Shown: positions 43,618-53,099 of the stretch, one piece after another
Layout of the letters: the number at the start of each line of letters is the position of its first letter
Position numbering within the stretch: position 1 is the stretch's first letter
DNA from: Streptantibioticus rubrisoli
GTDB lineage: Bacteria > Actinomycetota > Actinomycetes > Streptomycetales > Streptomycetaceae
Length of the DNA: 64,000 nucleotides
NCBI RefSeq assembly: GCF_024436055.1
Contig: NZ_JANFNH010000005.1
Span: forward strand, 1 to 64,000
Reading direction: 5' to 3'
Position numbers and translations under genes: made by a program
Notes under the pieces: model-generated
Database searches by the model: none
What the model saw: only the letters and a program-made list of their open reading frames with translations
What the model was told of the DNA's origin: nothing

Positions 43618-46240
43618 TCACCGCGCTGCTCGTCGGCAGGCTGGTACGTACGGCCCCGTGATCTGCTCGGCCCATTCGGTGCGGGTCAGCCAACTGGCCA
43701 CCTGGCAGGCGTGTTGGAACGCGCGCGGGATGTCGAGGTCCCAGAATCTGGTCAGGCCGTCGTCGCCGGTGCTGACCAGTGCGGTGCTGTCAGGCGTGAA
43801 GGCGAGTGAGGTGATCCTGCCGGTGGGTCCGGTGAGGGTCGCTGTGTGCTGCCAGGTGCGGGTGTCCCACAGCTGAACGGCGCTGTCGTCGCCCGCGGCA
43901 GCGAGGGTGTGACCGTCGGGACTGAAGGTCAGGGCTTCCGGGTTCGCGGAGGGGCCGAGGAGCCTGCGCACCGCGGTGAGCGTGAACCGGTGTCCGGGCA
44001 GTTGATGGAGTTGCCACACCTGGACGCTGTGGTCGCTGAGTGCGGCTGCCAGCAGGGTGCTGTCCGGGCTCAAGGCGGCGGCGAGGGCGATGTCCACGCC
44101 CTGGAAGGCGGCGGAGTCGGTCAGCGGTTGGCCGGTCAGGTCGCGCAGTTCCACCCTTCCGGGTGCCGGTCGGGCGAGGAAACGGCCCTGGGGATCAACG
44201 GCCAGTGCCCGGGGTACCAGGTTGTCCAGCAGGAGGAGTTGCCGCTGGGTGCGGGCGTCCCAGATCCTGGTCTGTCCTGGGTCGTCGGTGCTGAGCACCA
44301 TTCCGGCGTGGTCACAGGCGATGGTGCGGGCCGATCCGGTGCCACCGTCCAGCACCGACAGCTGGCCTGTTGGCGTGTCCAGCAGCCGCACCCGCGGGGA
44401 GTCGGTGACGATGCCCACCGTCCGGCCGTCCGGGCAGAACGCCATCTGCCACACCGCGTGGGCCTGCGGCGGCAACTGTTGTTGGCGGACCAGGCGCAGG
44501 TCCCGGCCGTCTCGCGTGTGGGGATGTCGGCGCCAGGTGCGTACGACACCGTTGGAGTCGCCGGTGACCAGCCAGGTGCCGTCCGGGCTGGTCGCCATGC
44601 CGTGGACGGCGGTCCACGGGCGGGACATCTGGACTGCTCCGGCCAGGTCCCACAGCGCGGCGTTGCCGTCCATGCCGACGCTGGCCAGCCAGTGCCCGTC
44701 GGGGCTGAAGGCAACGCCCATGACGCGCTCGTTGTGGGCGGGCAGCCGCTGTACCAGGTCTCCTGTCGTTGGGTCCCAGAGCTGGACGGTGTGGTCGTAC
44801 GAGGCGGTGGCCAGCAGCGATCCGTCGGTGTTGAAGGCGGCGTCGAACACCGCGTCGTCGGCGCGCAGGGTCCGGACCGTCTGCCCGGTCGTGGTGTCCC
44901 ACAGCACGGCGGTGTGATCGTCGCTGGTGGACACCAGCGTCCGCGAGTCGGGGCTGAAGGTCACGTGGATGACGGCTGCCTGGTGGACGCCGCTGAGTTG
45001 GCGTGGCTGATCGCTGCCGTCGCGCCGCCACAAGCGGATGACGCGGTCGCGGGCGCAGGCGGCGATGTAGGTGCCGTCCGCGCTGTAGGCCACGCCCAGC
45101 ACGGGGCTGTGCAGTCGCATGGGCTGGAACCGCGGCCTGCCCGAGGCCGTTTCCCACTGTCGCACCGCGCCGTCGTCGCCGGCTGCCGCGAGTGTCGCGC
45201 CGTCGGGGCTGAAGGCCAGCGCGTTGACGGCGTCCGTCTGCTCGGTGATCGCCCGGTATCCGGCGATAGTCAGGGTGCGGCCGGAGCGTTGCTGCCACAA
45301 GGCACGCAGCGTGTGGGCGAGCAGCGGCAGCACCCCCGGATCGGGACAGTCGCCCGGATCGTCGCCGCGTAGGCCCAGGTCGTTCAGGAGTAGTTCCAGC
45401 AGCCCCGGTTCGAGTTCGAGTCCGGCCGCGCGGGCGGGTTCACGTACGGCGTCGACGAGTTCGCGTCGGCTCATCGGTCCCAGGGGCAGGTGGCCGCGGC
45501 GGGCGGAAACCAGCAGTCCGTCATGGGCCAGGCAGTGGCCGTAGAAGTCGGCGCGTACGCCGAGCACCACCACGCGCGAGCCGCCCGGGCCAGCTTCGGC
45601 GCACAACGCGTCGAGGAAGGACCGCTGTTCGTCCTCGTCGGGGCACAGTGTGAAGATCTCCTCCAACTGGTCGACCACCCACACGGTGGGTTCGCCCCTG
45701 TCGCGGGCACGCTGCTCGGCGAGTTGCCGTGCGGGCGAGGCGGTAGGGGTGAAAACGGCGGCGGGAGTGGGGCCGAGGCCGGTCAGGTCACCACGCGCCA
45801 GCGCCGGTAGCAGTCCGGCCCGCAACAGTGAGGACTTCCCCGCGCCGGACGGGCCGACGACCAGCAGTGGCCCGGTGCGGTCGTGCATCCGCTTTTCCAG
45901 GGCACCGATCAACGCCGCCAGGGCGGCGGTTCGGCCGTGGAACCACCGGGCGTGCCGTTCCTCGAAGGCCGCGAGCCCCGGGTACGGGCATTCGCCCCGG
46001 ACAGCCAGTTTGACCAGCGCACCACCGGCGGCGAGTGCCTCGTCGCAAGCCCGCGTGAACTCCGGGGTGAGGGCGTGCACCGGTCTCGGCTCTGCTGATG
46101 TGGGGCTTGGTGTAGTGCGTTCTGCGCGCCAACTCGGCCTGCGACCATCCCGCGGCCAGCCGACGCCGCCTCAGCTCCACCCCGAACGCGTTGTCCAACT
46201 CCCCTGCCCTCCCACCCGCGAGCCGCATCTGACCGGTCAA
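43618..46240 (-). pseudogene. HTH-nSTAND-WD40 gene with a frameshift
   Basis: The frame 45788-46240 starts an XRE helix-turn-helix (LAAGWSQAELARRTHYTKPH ISRAETGARP) and then loses coding sense. The next frame (GTG 46080 to 43618) resumes exactly there with LTPEFTRACDEALAAGGALV, the usual continuation. It encodes an nSTAND ATPase (VVGPSGAGKSSLLRAGLLPA, WVVDQLEEIF) and at least ten WD40 units (ALAFSPDGATLAAAGDDG type). So one base change near 46080 splits the gene. The ATPase module runs from TIAGYRAITEQTD straight into WD40 blades, lacking the roughly 300-residue helical and membrane part normal in this family. Confidence 0.75.
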
Positions 46241-46444
46241 CGACCCGGCCCAAGCGCCGTCACGTGCCCGCCAGGCAGCCCGGGCCTGGCGACCGATCCG
46301 CAGGTCACCGGGGGTTTCCAGATGCCACGGTCAGGTGGCAACCCGGAACGCCTACCGGCCGGTCCGCGAGCCGACGAAACCTGGAGTGGCCGGGCACCAC
46401 CGGTCCCGGCAACGCATCGCGGGTGACGAGAACACCTGCCCCCC

Positions 46445-46477
46445 CGAACGAACCTCGAACGAACCTCGAACGAACGG
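46445..46477 (+). repeat. Triple 11-base tandem repeat before a secreted-protein gene
   Basis: CGAACGAACCT, CGAACGAACCT, CGAACGAACGG, ending just before the start of the secreted-protein gene, the last copy merging into the GGAG ribosome-binding site. May be a regulatory or slippage-prone tract. Confidence 0.7.
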
Positions 46478-46485
46478 AGTCTGCG

Positions 46486-46878
46486 ATGTTCGCGACCTTG
46501 ACCAAGGTGATCGGCCTTCCCGCCATGGCACTGGCCATCGCGGTGACGGGCTCTCCCGCCTACGCGGCCACCGCCCACCTCGACGAGTTCCACCGCCACG
46601 ACAAGGGAAGCGACTCGGCGAAGTTCCACATGGACAAGGGCGACATGACCGCCAAGCTCACCTTGACGTGCAACGACGGGAACGTCACGGTCACGTTGTT
46701 CCACAACCGGTCCTGGCTGCCCGACGTGCAGGTCGGGGCTCCGGCCAACGTGCCCTGCGACGGCCAGGCACATGTCTTGCCGTGGACGGTGGACGGTGGG
46801 GACTACCACTTCCACTTCGCACCCGTGAACGCGGCCGGGTCCAACCCGCTGCACGTGGTCGGTGACATCACCCAGTGA
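46486..46878 (+). CDS. Small secreted protein
   Basis: A 130-residue precursor with a signal peptide (MFATLTKVIGLPAMALAIAV, cleavage near AYAAT). The mature part, about 102 residues, has two Cys (LTCNDG, VPCDGQ), His-rich stretches (EFHRHDK, YHFHFAP) and a beta-rich pattern. Family not recognised; similar secreted proteins occur widely in Streptomyces. GGAG lies before ATG 46486; a strong terminator follows. Confidence 0.75.
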   Translation: MFATLTKVIGLPAMALAIAVTGSPAYAATAHLDEFHRHDKGSDSAKFHMDKGDMTAKLTLTCNDGNVTVTLFHNRSWLPDVQVGAPANVPCDGQAHVLPWTVDGGDYHFHFAPVNAAGSNPLHVVGDITQ

Positions 46879-46934
46879 CCGCGGGGCTCCGGTCGAGACG
46901 AGCACGCCCACCCCGACCGGATGCGTTCGCCACC

Positions 46935-46971
46935 AGCGTGTCCAGCGGTGCGGGGGGCCGCTGGACACGCT
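46935..46971 (+). terminator. Terminator after the secreted protein
   Basis: AGCGTGTCCAGCGG / CCGCTGGACACGCT, a perfect 14-base stem with a nine-base loop, 57 bases after the stop codon, followed by TCC. Confidence 0.9.
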
Positions 46972-47095
46972 TCCGTCGTCGGCGGGCTGAGATCCTGCAC
47001 CGGCGTCGGTGGAAGCCGCGGAAGCCGCTTCTCCCACACGCTCACGAAAGGCCAACGGCCTTTGCTCCGCCACCAGTTGGTCCGGCCGCTCGCGA

Positions 47096-47275
47096 GGCGG
47101 GGACGGGCGAGGCGGGAGCCGGGGGCGGCGCGGGGTCGGGGGCGGCGCGGAACTGTTGAGCGAGGCGGGGTCAGGGGCGGCGCGGCACCGTTGAGCGAGG
47201 CGGGGTCGGGAGGGGGCGCGGTCGTGAGCGAGGCGGGAGCCGGGGGCGGCGCGGAACCATGAGGCGAGGCTGGGG
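47096..47275 (+). repeat. G-rich degenerate tandem repeat
   Basis: About four imperfect copies of a 35-45 base unit (GAGCGAGGCGGG, then CCGGGGGCGGCGCGG or variants). Strong G bias on the plus strand, with runs suited to G-quadruplex formation. It lies at the 3' end of the SpoIIE-type phosphatase gene with no gene inside. Confidence 0.7.
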
Positions 47276-47299
47276 CGGCGTCGGGGGCTCGTCTCCTGA

Positions 47300-48403
47300 T
47301 CAGGCGGCGCGGGGAGGGCGGTGGCGCCGGGTGACCGCCAGGATGGCCATGTCGTCCGCGCGTTCGCCCTCGGTCCAGCGGCCGACGTCCTTGGTAAGGG
47401 CATCCACGAGTGCGTCGGGGTCACTGAACCGCCTGCGCATGCGCTCTGAGGCGATCGGATCATAGAAGGTCCCCCGCTTGTCCCGCGCCTCGGTGACACC
47501 GTCGGTCACCAGCAACAGCGAGGCCCCCGGAGGCAGCCGGACGACATCGGCGGGCACGGAGTCGGCGGGAGTGAGATCGCCCAGCCCCAGGCCGAGGGGC
47601 AGCTGTGGCGCGGTTGGGTCGAGCCGTTCGATCTGCCCGTCGAGGACCAGGTACGGGGGCGGATGCCCGCGGTTCACCAGGCTCAGCACCTCGCCGTCCG
47701 CGGAGACCTCGGCCAGCACAGCGGTGGTGAAGCCCTCCGTGGAAGCCACCGGGCCGCTGCCTGCCGCTGCCCTGGCCATCGCCTCGTCCATCCGCTGTCC
47801 CAGCGTGACCAGGGTGGAGGCGTACTCGGCCTCATGACGGAACGCTCCGATCGCGACCGCCACGGCGGCGACAGCCGCGATGCCTTTGCCCCGCACATCC
47901 CCGATGATCATCCGGACCCCGAACGGCGTCTCCTGCACCGCGAAGAAGTCACCGCCGATCCGCGCCTCGGCCTGCGCCGCCGTATACCCCGCGGCCACGG
48001 CCAATGGCCCGGCGCTCCCCGGCGGGTCCGGGAGCACCGCCCGCTGGACCGCTTCCGCGACGTCCCTGGCCAGCGCCAGATCACGCCCTTGCCGCACGAT
48101 GAGCCGGTTGACGGCGAGGGCCAGTACGCCGATCAAGCCGACCACGGCCAGATCCACGAACAGCGGCGTCGCCGGACGTCCGCGTTCGACGTCCACCCCC
48201 ACCGAGACCACGCACGTGACACACACGATGGCGAGCGCGGAGCGAAAGGAGAGCGTGGCACCCGCGACCAGCGGCGCGGCCGCCAGCAGCGGGAGCCCCT
48301 CGTACGGCTGGGGCGCGAAGAGGTCCAGCAGGACGCCAGCCACCAGGGCCAGCGCCGTGATCATCCACGGCACCTTCGCCAACGTGGGTTGCAGGACGTC
48401 CAC
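47300..48403 (-). CDS. Membrane-anchored PP2C/SpoIIE-type phosphatase
   Basis: A 367-residue protein with four to five N-terminal helices (residues about 10-105) and a SpoIIE domain (about 130-362): GGDFFAVQETPFGVRMIIGD, RGKGIAAVAAVAVAIGAFRH, NRGHPPPYLV, LLLVTDGVTEARD, ADDMAILAV. The Asp/Gly metal motifs are intact. Such proteins dephosphorylate anti-sigma antagonists in stress or development networks. GTG 48403 follows AGGAGA. Confidence 0.92.
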   Translation of the reverse strand: MDVLQPTLAKVPWMITALALVAGVLLDLFAPQPYEGLPLLAAAPLVAGATLSFRSALAIVCVTCVVSVGVDVERGRPATPLFVDLAVVGLIGVLALAVNRLIVRQGRDLALARDVAEAVQRAVLPDPPGSAGPLAVAAGYTAAQAEARIGGDFFAVQETPFGVRMIIGDVRGKGIAAVAAVAVAIGAFRHEAEYASTLVTLGQRMDEAMARAAAGSGPVASTEGFTTAVLAEVSADGEVLSLVNRGHPPPYLVLDGQIERLDPTAPQLPLGLGLGDLTPADSVPADVVRLPPGASLLLVTDGVTEARDKRGTFYDPIASERMRRRFSDPDALVDALTKDVGRWTEGERADDMAILAVTRRHRPPRAA

Positions 48404-48814
48404 AGTGCATCTCCTGCTTCCGGACCCCGCATTCGCCCCGGAAGGAACGGAGCCACCGTACGGTTTGGCTCACCGCATCATGCTTGTACTTCCACTGGCT
48501 TCACATATACGCCTTGCCAGCCGAACGCGCTCACCGCGAGCGCGCTGCCCGCGTCACCAGGGGCGGGAGAGCGGGATCCGCAACGCGGCCGGGAGTCTCC
48601 GAGCGATTTACGCCCGCAAAGTTCGCTGCCGCGGCTGACGGCGTTGTGAGGGGATGCCTACGGAACGGCCGTGCGCTTGCTCACCGCGTAGATCTCGCGC
48701 AGCCGGAGGGACATGGGCCCGGGTATTCACCGGATGCGACGGCAGCCATATGATCCGACCGCTCAACGACCACACGTGTAAGGGGGAGCTGCCAAGTGAG
48801 GAGATACAGGCCAG
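48404..48814. other. Intergenic region without a gene
   Basis: Contains the divergent promoters of the phosphatase and protease genes; no ORF with a credible start. No clear operator seen. Confidence 0.4.
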
Positions 48815-50953
48815 TTGCTCAGATCCTCTAAGCACCGCGCAGGTCGGCGCGGTGCTTTTCTCATGGGCACTGTCGGAACGGTCGTCGCCCTGATAGGAAC
48901 GCTCGTCGCGGTGGATGCCGCTGGTGCCGCCGACGCCCCTCCGGTGTCCGCCTCCGCGATACCGGCCACCCCGCCGCCCCGCCCGGCCCACGCGCAACGC
49001 TGGACGGCGCTGGAGGCCAGGCAGTTCTGGACCAAGGAGCGCATGGCCGAGGCCAAACCGCTTCCGGACGCCAAGCCGACGAGGGCGCGCAAGGTCAGCC
49101 ACCCCCGACTCCACGGCGCCGTCCAGCGGCCGAACGCCGGTGGCCCGCACACGCAGGACCTGCGGGAAGTCCCCATGGACACCGCCCCCACCGACACCCC
49201 GACGCCCAGCGCCGCACCCACCCCGACGGACACATCGACCCCCGAGCCGTCAGCCACCCCCACCGACACCCCGAGCCCGACCGCCACGGACACGTCATCC
49301 GCTTCCCCGAGCCCCACCGACTCGGCGAGCCCCACACCGTCCCCCAGCCCGTCCCCCACCGGCTCGACTGGTACCAGCGCCACCAGCTCGTACTTCGGCG
49401 GGCTCCCGATGGTCGGGCGGATGTACATGCAGACCAGTAGCGGCTACTACTTCTGCACCGCGAGTGTGATCAACAGTCCGCACCACGACATCGTGCTCAC
49501 CGCGGGCCACTGCATGGACTCCCGCGCCGGGGGCGGTTCCATGGCGTTCGTGCCGCAGTGGACAGCGGCCAACCCACAGCCGTACGGCGTCTTCCCCATC
49601 GCCACCGACTCCGAAGGACGCAGCCGGGTCTGGATCGACCCGCGCTACTACGACCGCGGCCATGTCCAAGGTGCGCCGTGGGACGTGGCGTTCGTGCAAC
49701 TCGGGGCACGTAGCGACGGCAAGCAGGTCCAGGACGTGGTGGGCGGCAACAACCTCGCCACCGGCCGTGGCTACGTCTTCCCCAACGTCACACTGGTCGG
49801 CTACCCCGGTAACGACCCGCAGCCGCTGACCTGCACCACCGCCACCACACAGTTCACCCCGACCGACGGCACACCGGGGTCGTACCTGCAGATCGCCTGC
49901 AGCGACTACCGGGTGGGCACCAGCGGAGGCCCGTTCCTGGCCGACTTCAACCCGCAGACCGGCACCGGTGACGTGGTCGGCAGCATCGGTGGCTGGGACA
50001 CCGGCGGTCCGACGGCAGACATCTCGTACAGCTCCCTGTACGACGCCGACATCCAGAACCTGTACAACGCGGCGGTGGCCGGAAGCGCACCCGCGCGCCC
50101 CAACGTGCTGCCCAGTGCCTCGACCATGACCCACGCCACGCTCATGGCGTCCGGCTACTTCACCCCCTCGCCATCGCCGGACCCGGACAAGAGCGACCTG
50201 ATCGTGCGCTGGTCCGACGGTGAACTGACGCTCTACCGCGGCGCGGGCAACGGAAGGTTCGACAAGGAGATCCAACTCGCCGCGTCCAACACCACCTGGA
50301 CGAAGGCGGTCTCCATGACCGCGGGCGACTTCACCGGATCCAACACCTATGACCTCATGGTCCGTTGGACCGACGGCAGCCTCACCCTCTTCCCCGACGT
50401 GGACGCCACCGGACTGCACCAGCAGATCACACTGGTCAAACCCGGCACGATGTGGCAGCACGAAGTCGCCATGACGGCTGGCCGCTACACCACCGACGAC
50501 CACTGGCCCGACGACCTCATCGTGCGCTGGTCCGACGGCGAGACCACGCTCTACAAGGACATCAGCGCCTCGGGCGCCCACGGCGAGGCCCAACTCAACC
50601 CGCCCAACTCCCTGTGGACCCACGCCACCACGCTCGCGACCGGTGACTTCGCCGGATCCAACGAATCGGACCTGGTGGTCCGTTGGTCCGACGGCGAGCT
50701 GACCCTCTATCCCGACGTCGACCAGAACGGCTTCCACGGCGAAGTACGGCTACGTGCCCCCAGCACGCTGTGGACCAACGCCACAGTCGCCGTAGCGGGC
50801 AACTTCACCAGCACCGACAACTGGCCCGACGACTACCTGGTGCGCTGGTCCGACGGCCAGGTCTCGATGTACCAGGACACCGGAACGACCCTGGGCACCG
50901 AATCCGTCCTCGTCGCCGCGTCCAACTCGACACTGCCCTACAACCGACGCTGA
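48815..50953 (+). CDS. Secreted trypsin-like serine protease with C-terminal repeats
   Basis: A 712-residue exoprotein. TTG 48815 begins a twin-Arg-like signal region (HRAGRRGAF, then a hydrophobic core to AGAAD). A Pro/Thr/Ser-rich linker (about 122-185) leads to a chymotrypsin-fold protease with His in LTAGHCMDS, Asp in PWDVAFVQL and Ser in GTSGGPFLAD. From about residue 440 there are five repeats of about 55-65 residues with VRWSDGELTLY as signature, like FG-GAP/VCBS-type propeller blades. Expected to bind surfaces or polymers while cleaving proteins. The start is uncertain; the ATG at 48863 would also keep the signal core. Confidence 0.87.
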   Translation: MLRSSKHRAGRRGAFLMGTVGTVVALIGTLVAVDAAGAADAPPVSASAIPATPPPRPAHAQRWTALEARQFWTKERMAEAKPLPDAKPTRARKVSHPRLHGAVQRPNAGGPHTQDLREVPMDTAPTDTPTPSAAPTPTDTSTPEPSATPTDTPSPTATDTSSASPSPTDSASPTPSPSPSPTGSTGTSATSSYFGGLPMVGRMYMQTSSGYYFCTASVINSPHHDIVLTAGHCMDSRAGGGSMAFVPQWTAANPQPYGVFPIATDSEGRSRVWIDPRYYDRGHVQGAPWDVAFVQLGARSDGKQVQDVVGGNNLATGRGYVFPNVTLVGYPGNDPQPLTCTTATTQFTPTDGTPGSYLQIACSDYRVGTSGGPFLADFNPQTGTGDVVGSIGGWDTGGPTADISYSSLYDADIQNLYNAAVAGSAPARPNVLPSASTMTHATLMASGYFTPSPSPDPDKSDLIVRWSDGELTLYRGAGNGRFDKEIQLAASNTTWTKAVSMTAGDFTGSNTYDLMVRWTDGSLTLFPDVDATGLHQQITLVKPGTMWQHEVAMTAGRYTTDDHWPDDLIVRWSDGETTLYKDISASGAHGEAQLNPPNSLWTHATTLATGDFAGSNESDLVVRWSDGELTLYPDVDQNGFHGEVRLRAPSTLWTNATVAVAGNFTSTDNWPDDYLVRWSDGQVSMYQDTGTTLGTESVLVAASNSTLPYNRR

Positions 50954-51058
50954 CCCTCGCCACCCGCCAGCCGCCGCCAGGGTCCTACGCTGTGGGGGCC
51001 CGGCGGTGGCAGGCATGGGATGCGGCCGGGTGGTCGGCTCGGGAGGGGAGCGGTAACA

Positions 51059-53027
51059 GTGGCGGGGACCGGGGGCGGTTCGAACGGCAGAGTGCTCGCC
51101 GGGCGGTACCGGGTGATCGAGCAGCTCGGACGTGGCGGCATGGGCATGGTGTGCCGGGCCATGGACGAGGTGCTCGGGCGCGAGGTCGCCGTCAAGGAGC
51201 TGCGTACCTTCGCCGACGCCTCGGCCGGTGAGCTCGCCGATCTGCGGCTGCGGATGCAGCGGGAGGCGCGGGCCGCCGCCCGCATCCGGCACGCGGGCGT
51301 GGTCTCGGTCCACGACGTGGCGGAGGAGGACGGCCGCCCGATCATCGTCATGGAGCTGGTGGACGGCCCGTCTCTCGCCGACGTGCTCGCCGATGGCGGC
51401 GCCCTTGACCCGCGGGAGGCCGCCGCGATCGGCGCCAAGGTGGCGGACGCGCTGGGCGCGGCGCACGCCGCCGGTGTGCTGCACCGCGACGTCAAGCCGG
51501 GGAACGTGCTGCTGGAACGCGGAGGCCGGGTGGTCCTCACCGACTTCGGCATCGCCACCATGGAGGACCCCGGCGACGGCGCGGCCGCCAACCTCACCCA
51601 GAGCGGCCAACTGGTCGGTTCGCTCGACTTCCTCGCCCCCGAGCGCGCCCAGGGGCGGCAGCCCGGCCCGGCCTCGGACATCTGGTCGCTGGGCGCGATG
51701 CTCTACGCGGCGGTGGAGGGCGACTCGCCCTTCCGCCGTACGTCGACGTGGTCCACGCTCGCCGCGATCGTCACCGAGCCCCTCCCGGAGCCCCGTGCGG
51801 CGGGCCCGCTCGCACCGGTACTGGAAGTGCTGCTCGCCAAGGAACCGGAGGCGAGGCCGGACGCCCAAGGTTCGCGGGAGATGCTGGAGTCGGTGGCGCG
51901 GGGCTCCGCGTGGCCGGGCGGAGCGGCCTTCGGACCCCCCGACCGGGACGGCGGGACCCGGGGACCCGGAAACGAGGGCGCTCGGGGCGCGGCCCGCCAC
52001 GGGGTCGATGGGCTCCGGCCAGGCCAGGGCCGCCCAGCCGGTGCCCGCTCAGCCAGTGCCCGGCCAGCCGCAGCCGTACGCCGGTGCGGGAGCGCCCTTC
52101 GCTCAGCCGCACGCCGGGACGCAAACGCCGCCCGCGCACCCACAGTCGCACCCCGGGACGCAAGCCCCGTCCGCGCACCCCCAAGCGCAGCCTCACCCTC
52201 AGTCACAATCCCAGCGGGACCCCCGCCCCCAACCGCAATCCCACCTCCAAGCCCACCCCCAACCGCAATCCCACCCCCAAGCGCCGGGTTGGCCGCCGCC
52301 CGACGACGGGACCCGCCCCACACACCCCGTCCCCGCCGGAGACCCACGCGAGAGCGGCGGCCGACGTCAACGCCGTACCGCCGTCGCGGTGGCCGCCGCG
52401 GTCGCCGTCGTGGTGGCGGGGGCCGGGGTGACCTGGGCCGTGATGGGCCGCTCGGGCGGCAGCGGTGGCGCGGGCGGTCAGGCCCAGCAAGCCGCTCCCG
52501 CGCGGCCGTCGCAGGGGGACCCCCTGGAGTCCGTGGTCAACGGTGGCTCCGGCGCGCACGGCGCCTCCCCGTCCGCCCGCGCGAGCGCCAGCGCCACCAC
52601 CCCGGCGAGGTCCGCTGGCCCGTCCTCCGGCCCCGCCGGGACGAATGCGAACCCGACAGCGGCCGCGCCGAAGCCCCCGTCGGGCGACCCCGGCTACCTC
52701 CCCGGCTCCCTCGCCTCGACCGAAGGGTGCATGGCCTGGCTGGACTACAAGGCATCCGGCACGGGCGGCTTCGCCATGGGCACCCTCGAATCGGCCGGGA
52801 GCTCCTGCGAGATGCACTTCTTCAGGAGTTATGTTCCGGATTCGGCGTCCTCCCAGAACCTCAACTCCACGCACACCCTCAATGGTTCCGGCAGCCAGTC
52901 CACGAACTGGTACTGGGACGGCCCCAACTACTACGCGGGCGTGTGTGTCTGGCGCGTCGGCGACTACGCGCACTACAGCTGCGGCGGCCGCTACTACGTG
53001 GCGAACGGAAAGCCGCTGCCGCGCTGA
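51059..53027 (+). pseudogene. Ser/Thr protein kinase gene with a frameshift in a C run
   Basis: GTG 51059 (after GGGAGGGGAG) starts a Hanks-type kinase: LGRGGMGMVCRAMD, AVKELR, VLHRDVKPGNVLL, DFGIATMED, APERAQG. At the CCCCCC run (51935-51940) the frame shifts. Removing one base joins FGPP to TGTAGPGDPETRALGARPAT and the rest: a Pro/Gln-rich linker, one membrane helix (TAVAVAAAVAVVVAGAGVTW) and an extracellular domain with four Cys (GCMAWLDYKASGTGG to YSCGGRYYVANG). As sequenced, the kinase frame reads on to 53287 in nonsense. Homopolymer error, phase variation or true decay cannot be told apart here. Confidence 0.83.
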
Positions 53028-53099
53028 GCCGCCAACCGACGGCCGCAGCGGCCGGATGCCCCTTCCCGCCGCCGCTGCTCGCAGGCCGGGTGGCGAACC

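Noticed and set aside
46445..46477. Possible short CRISPR-like array
   Set aside because: Three 11-base tandem copies without spacers; a simple tandem repeat.
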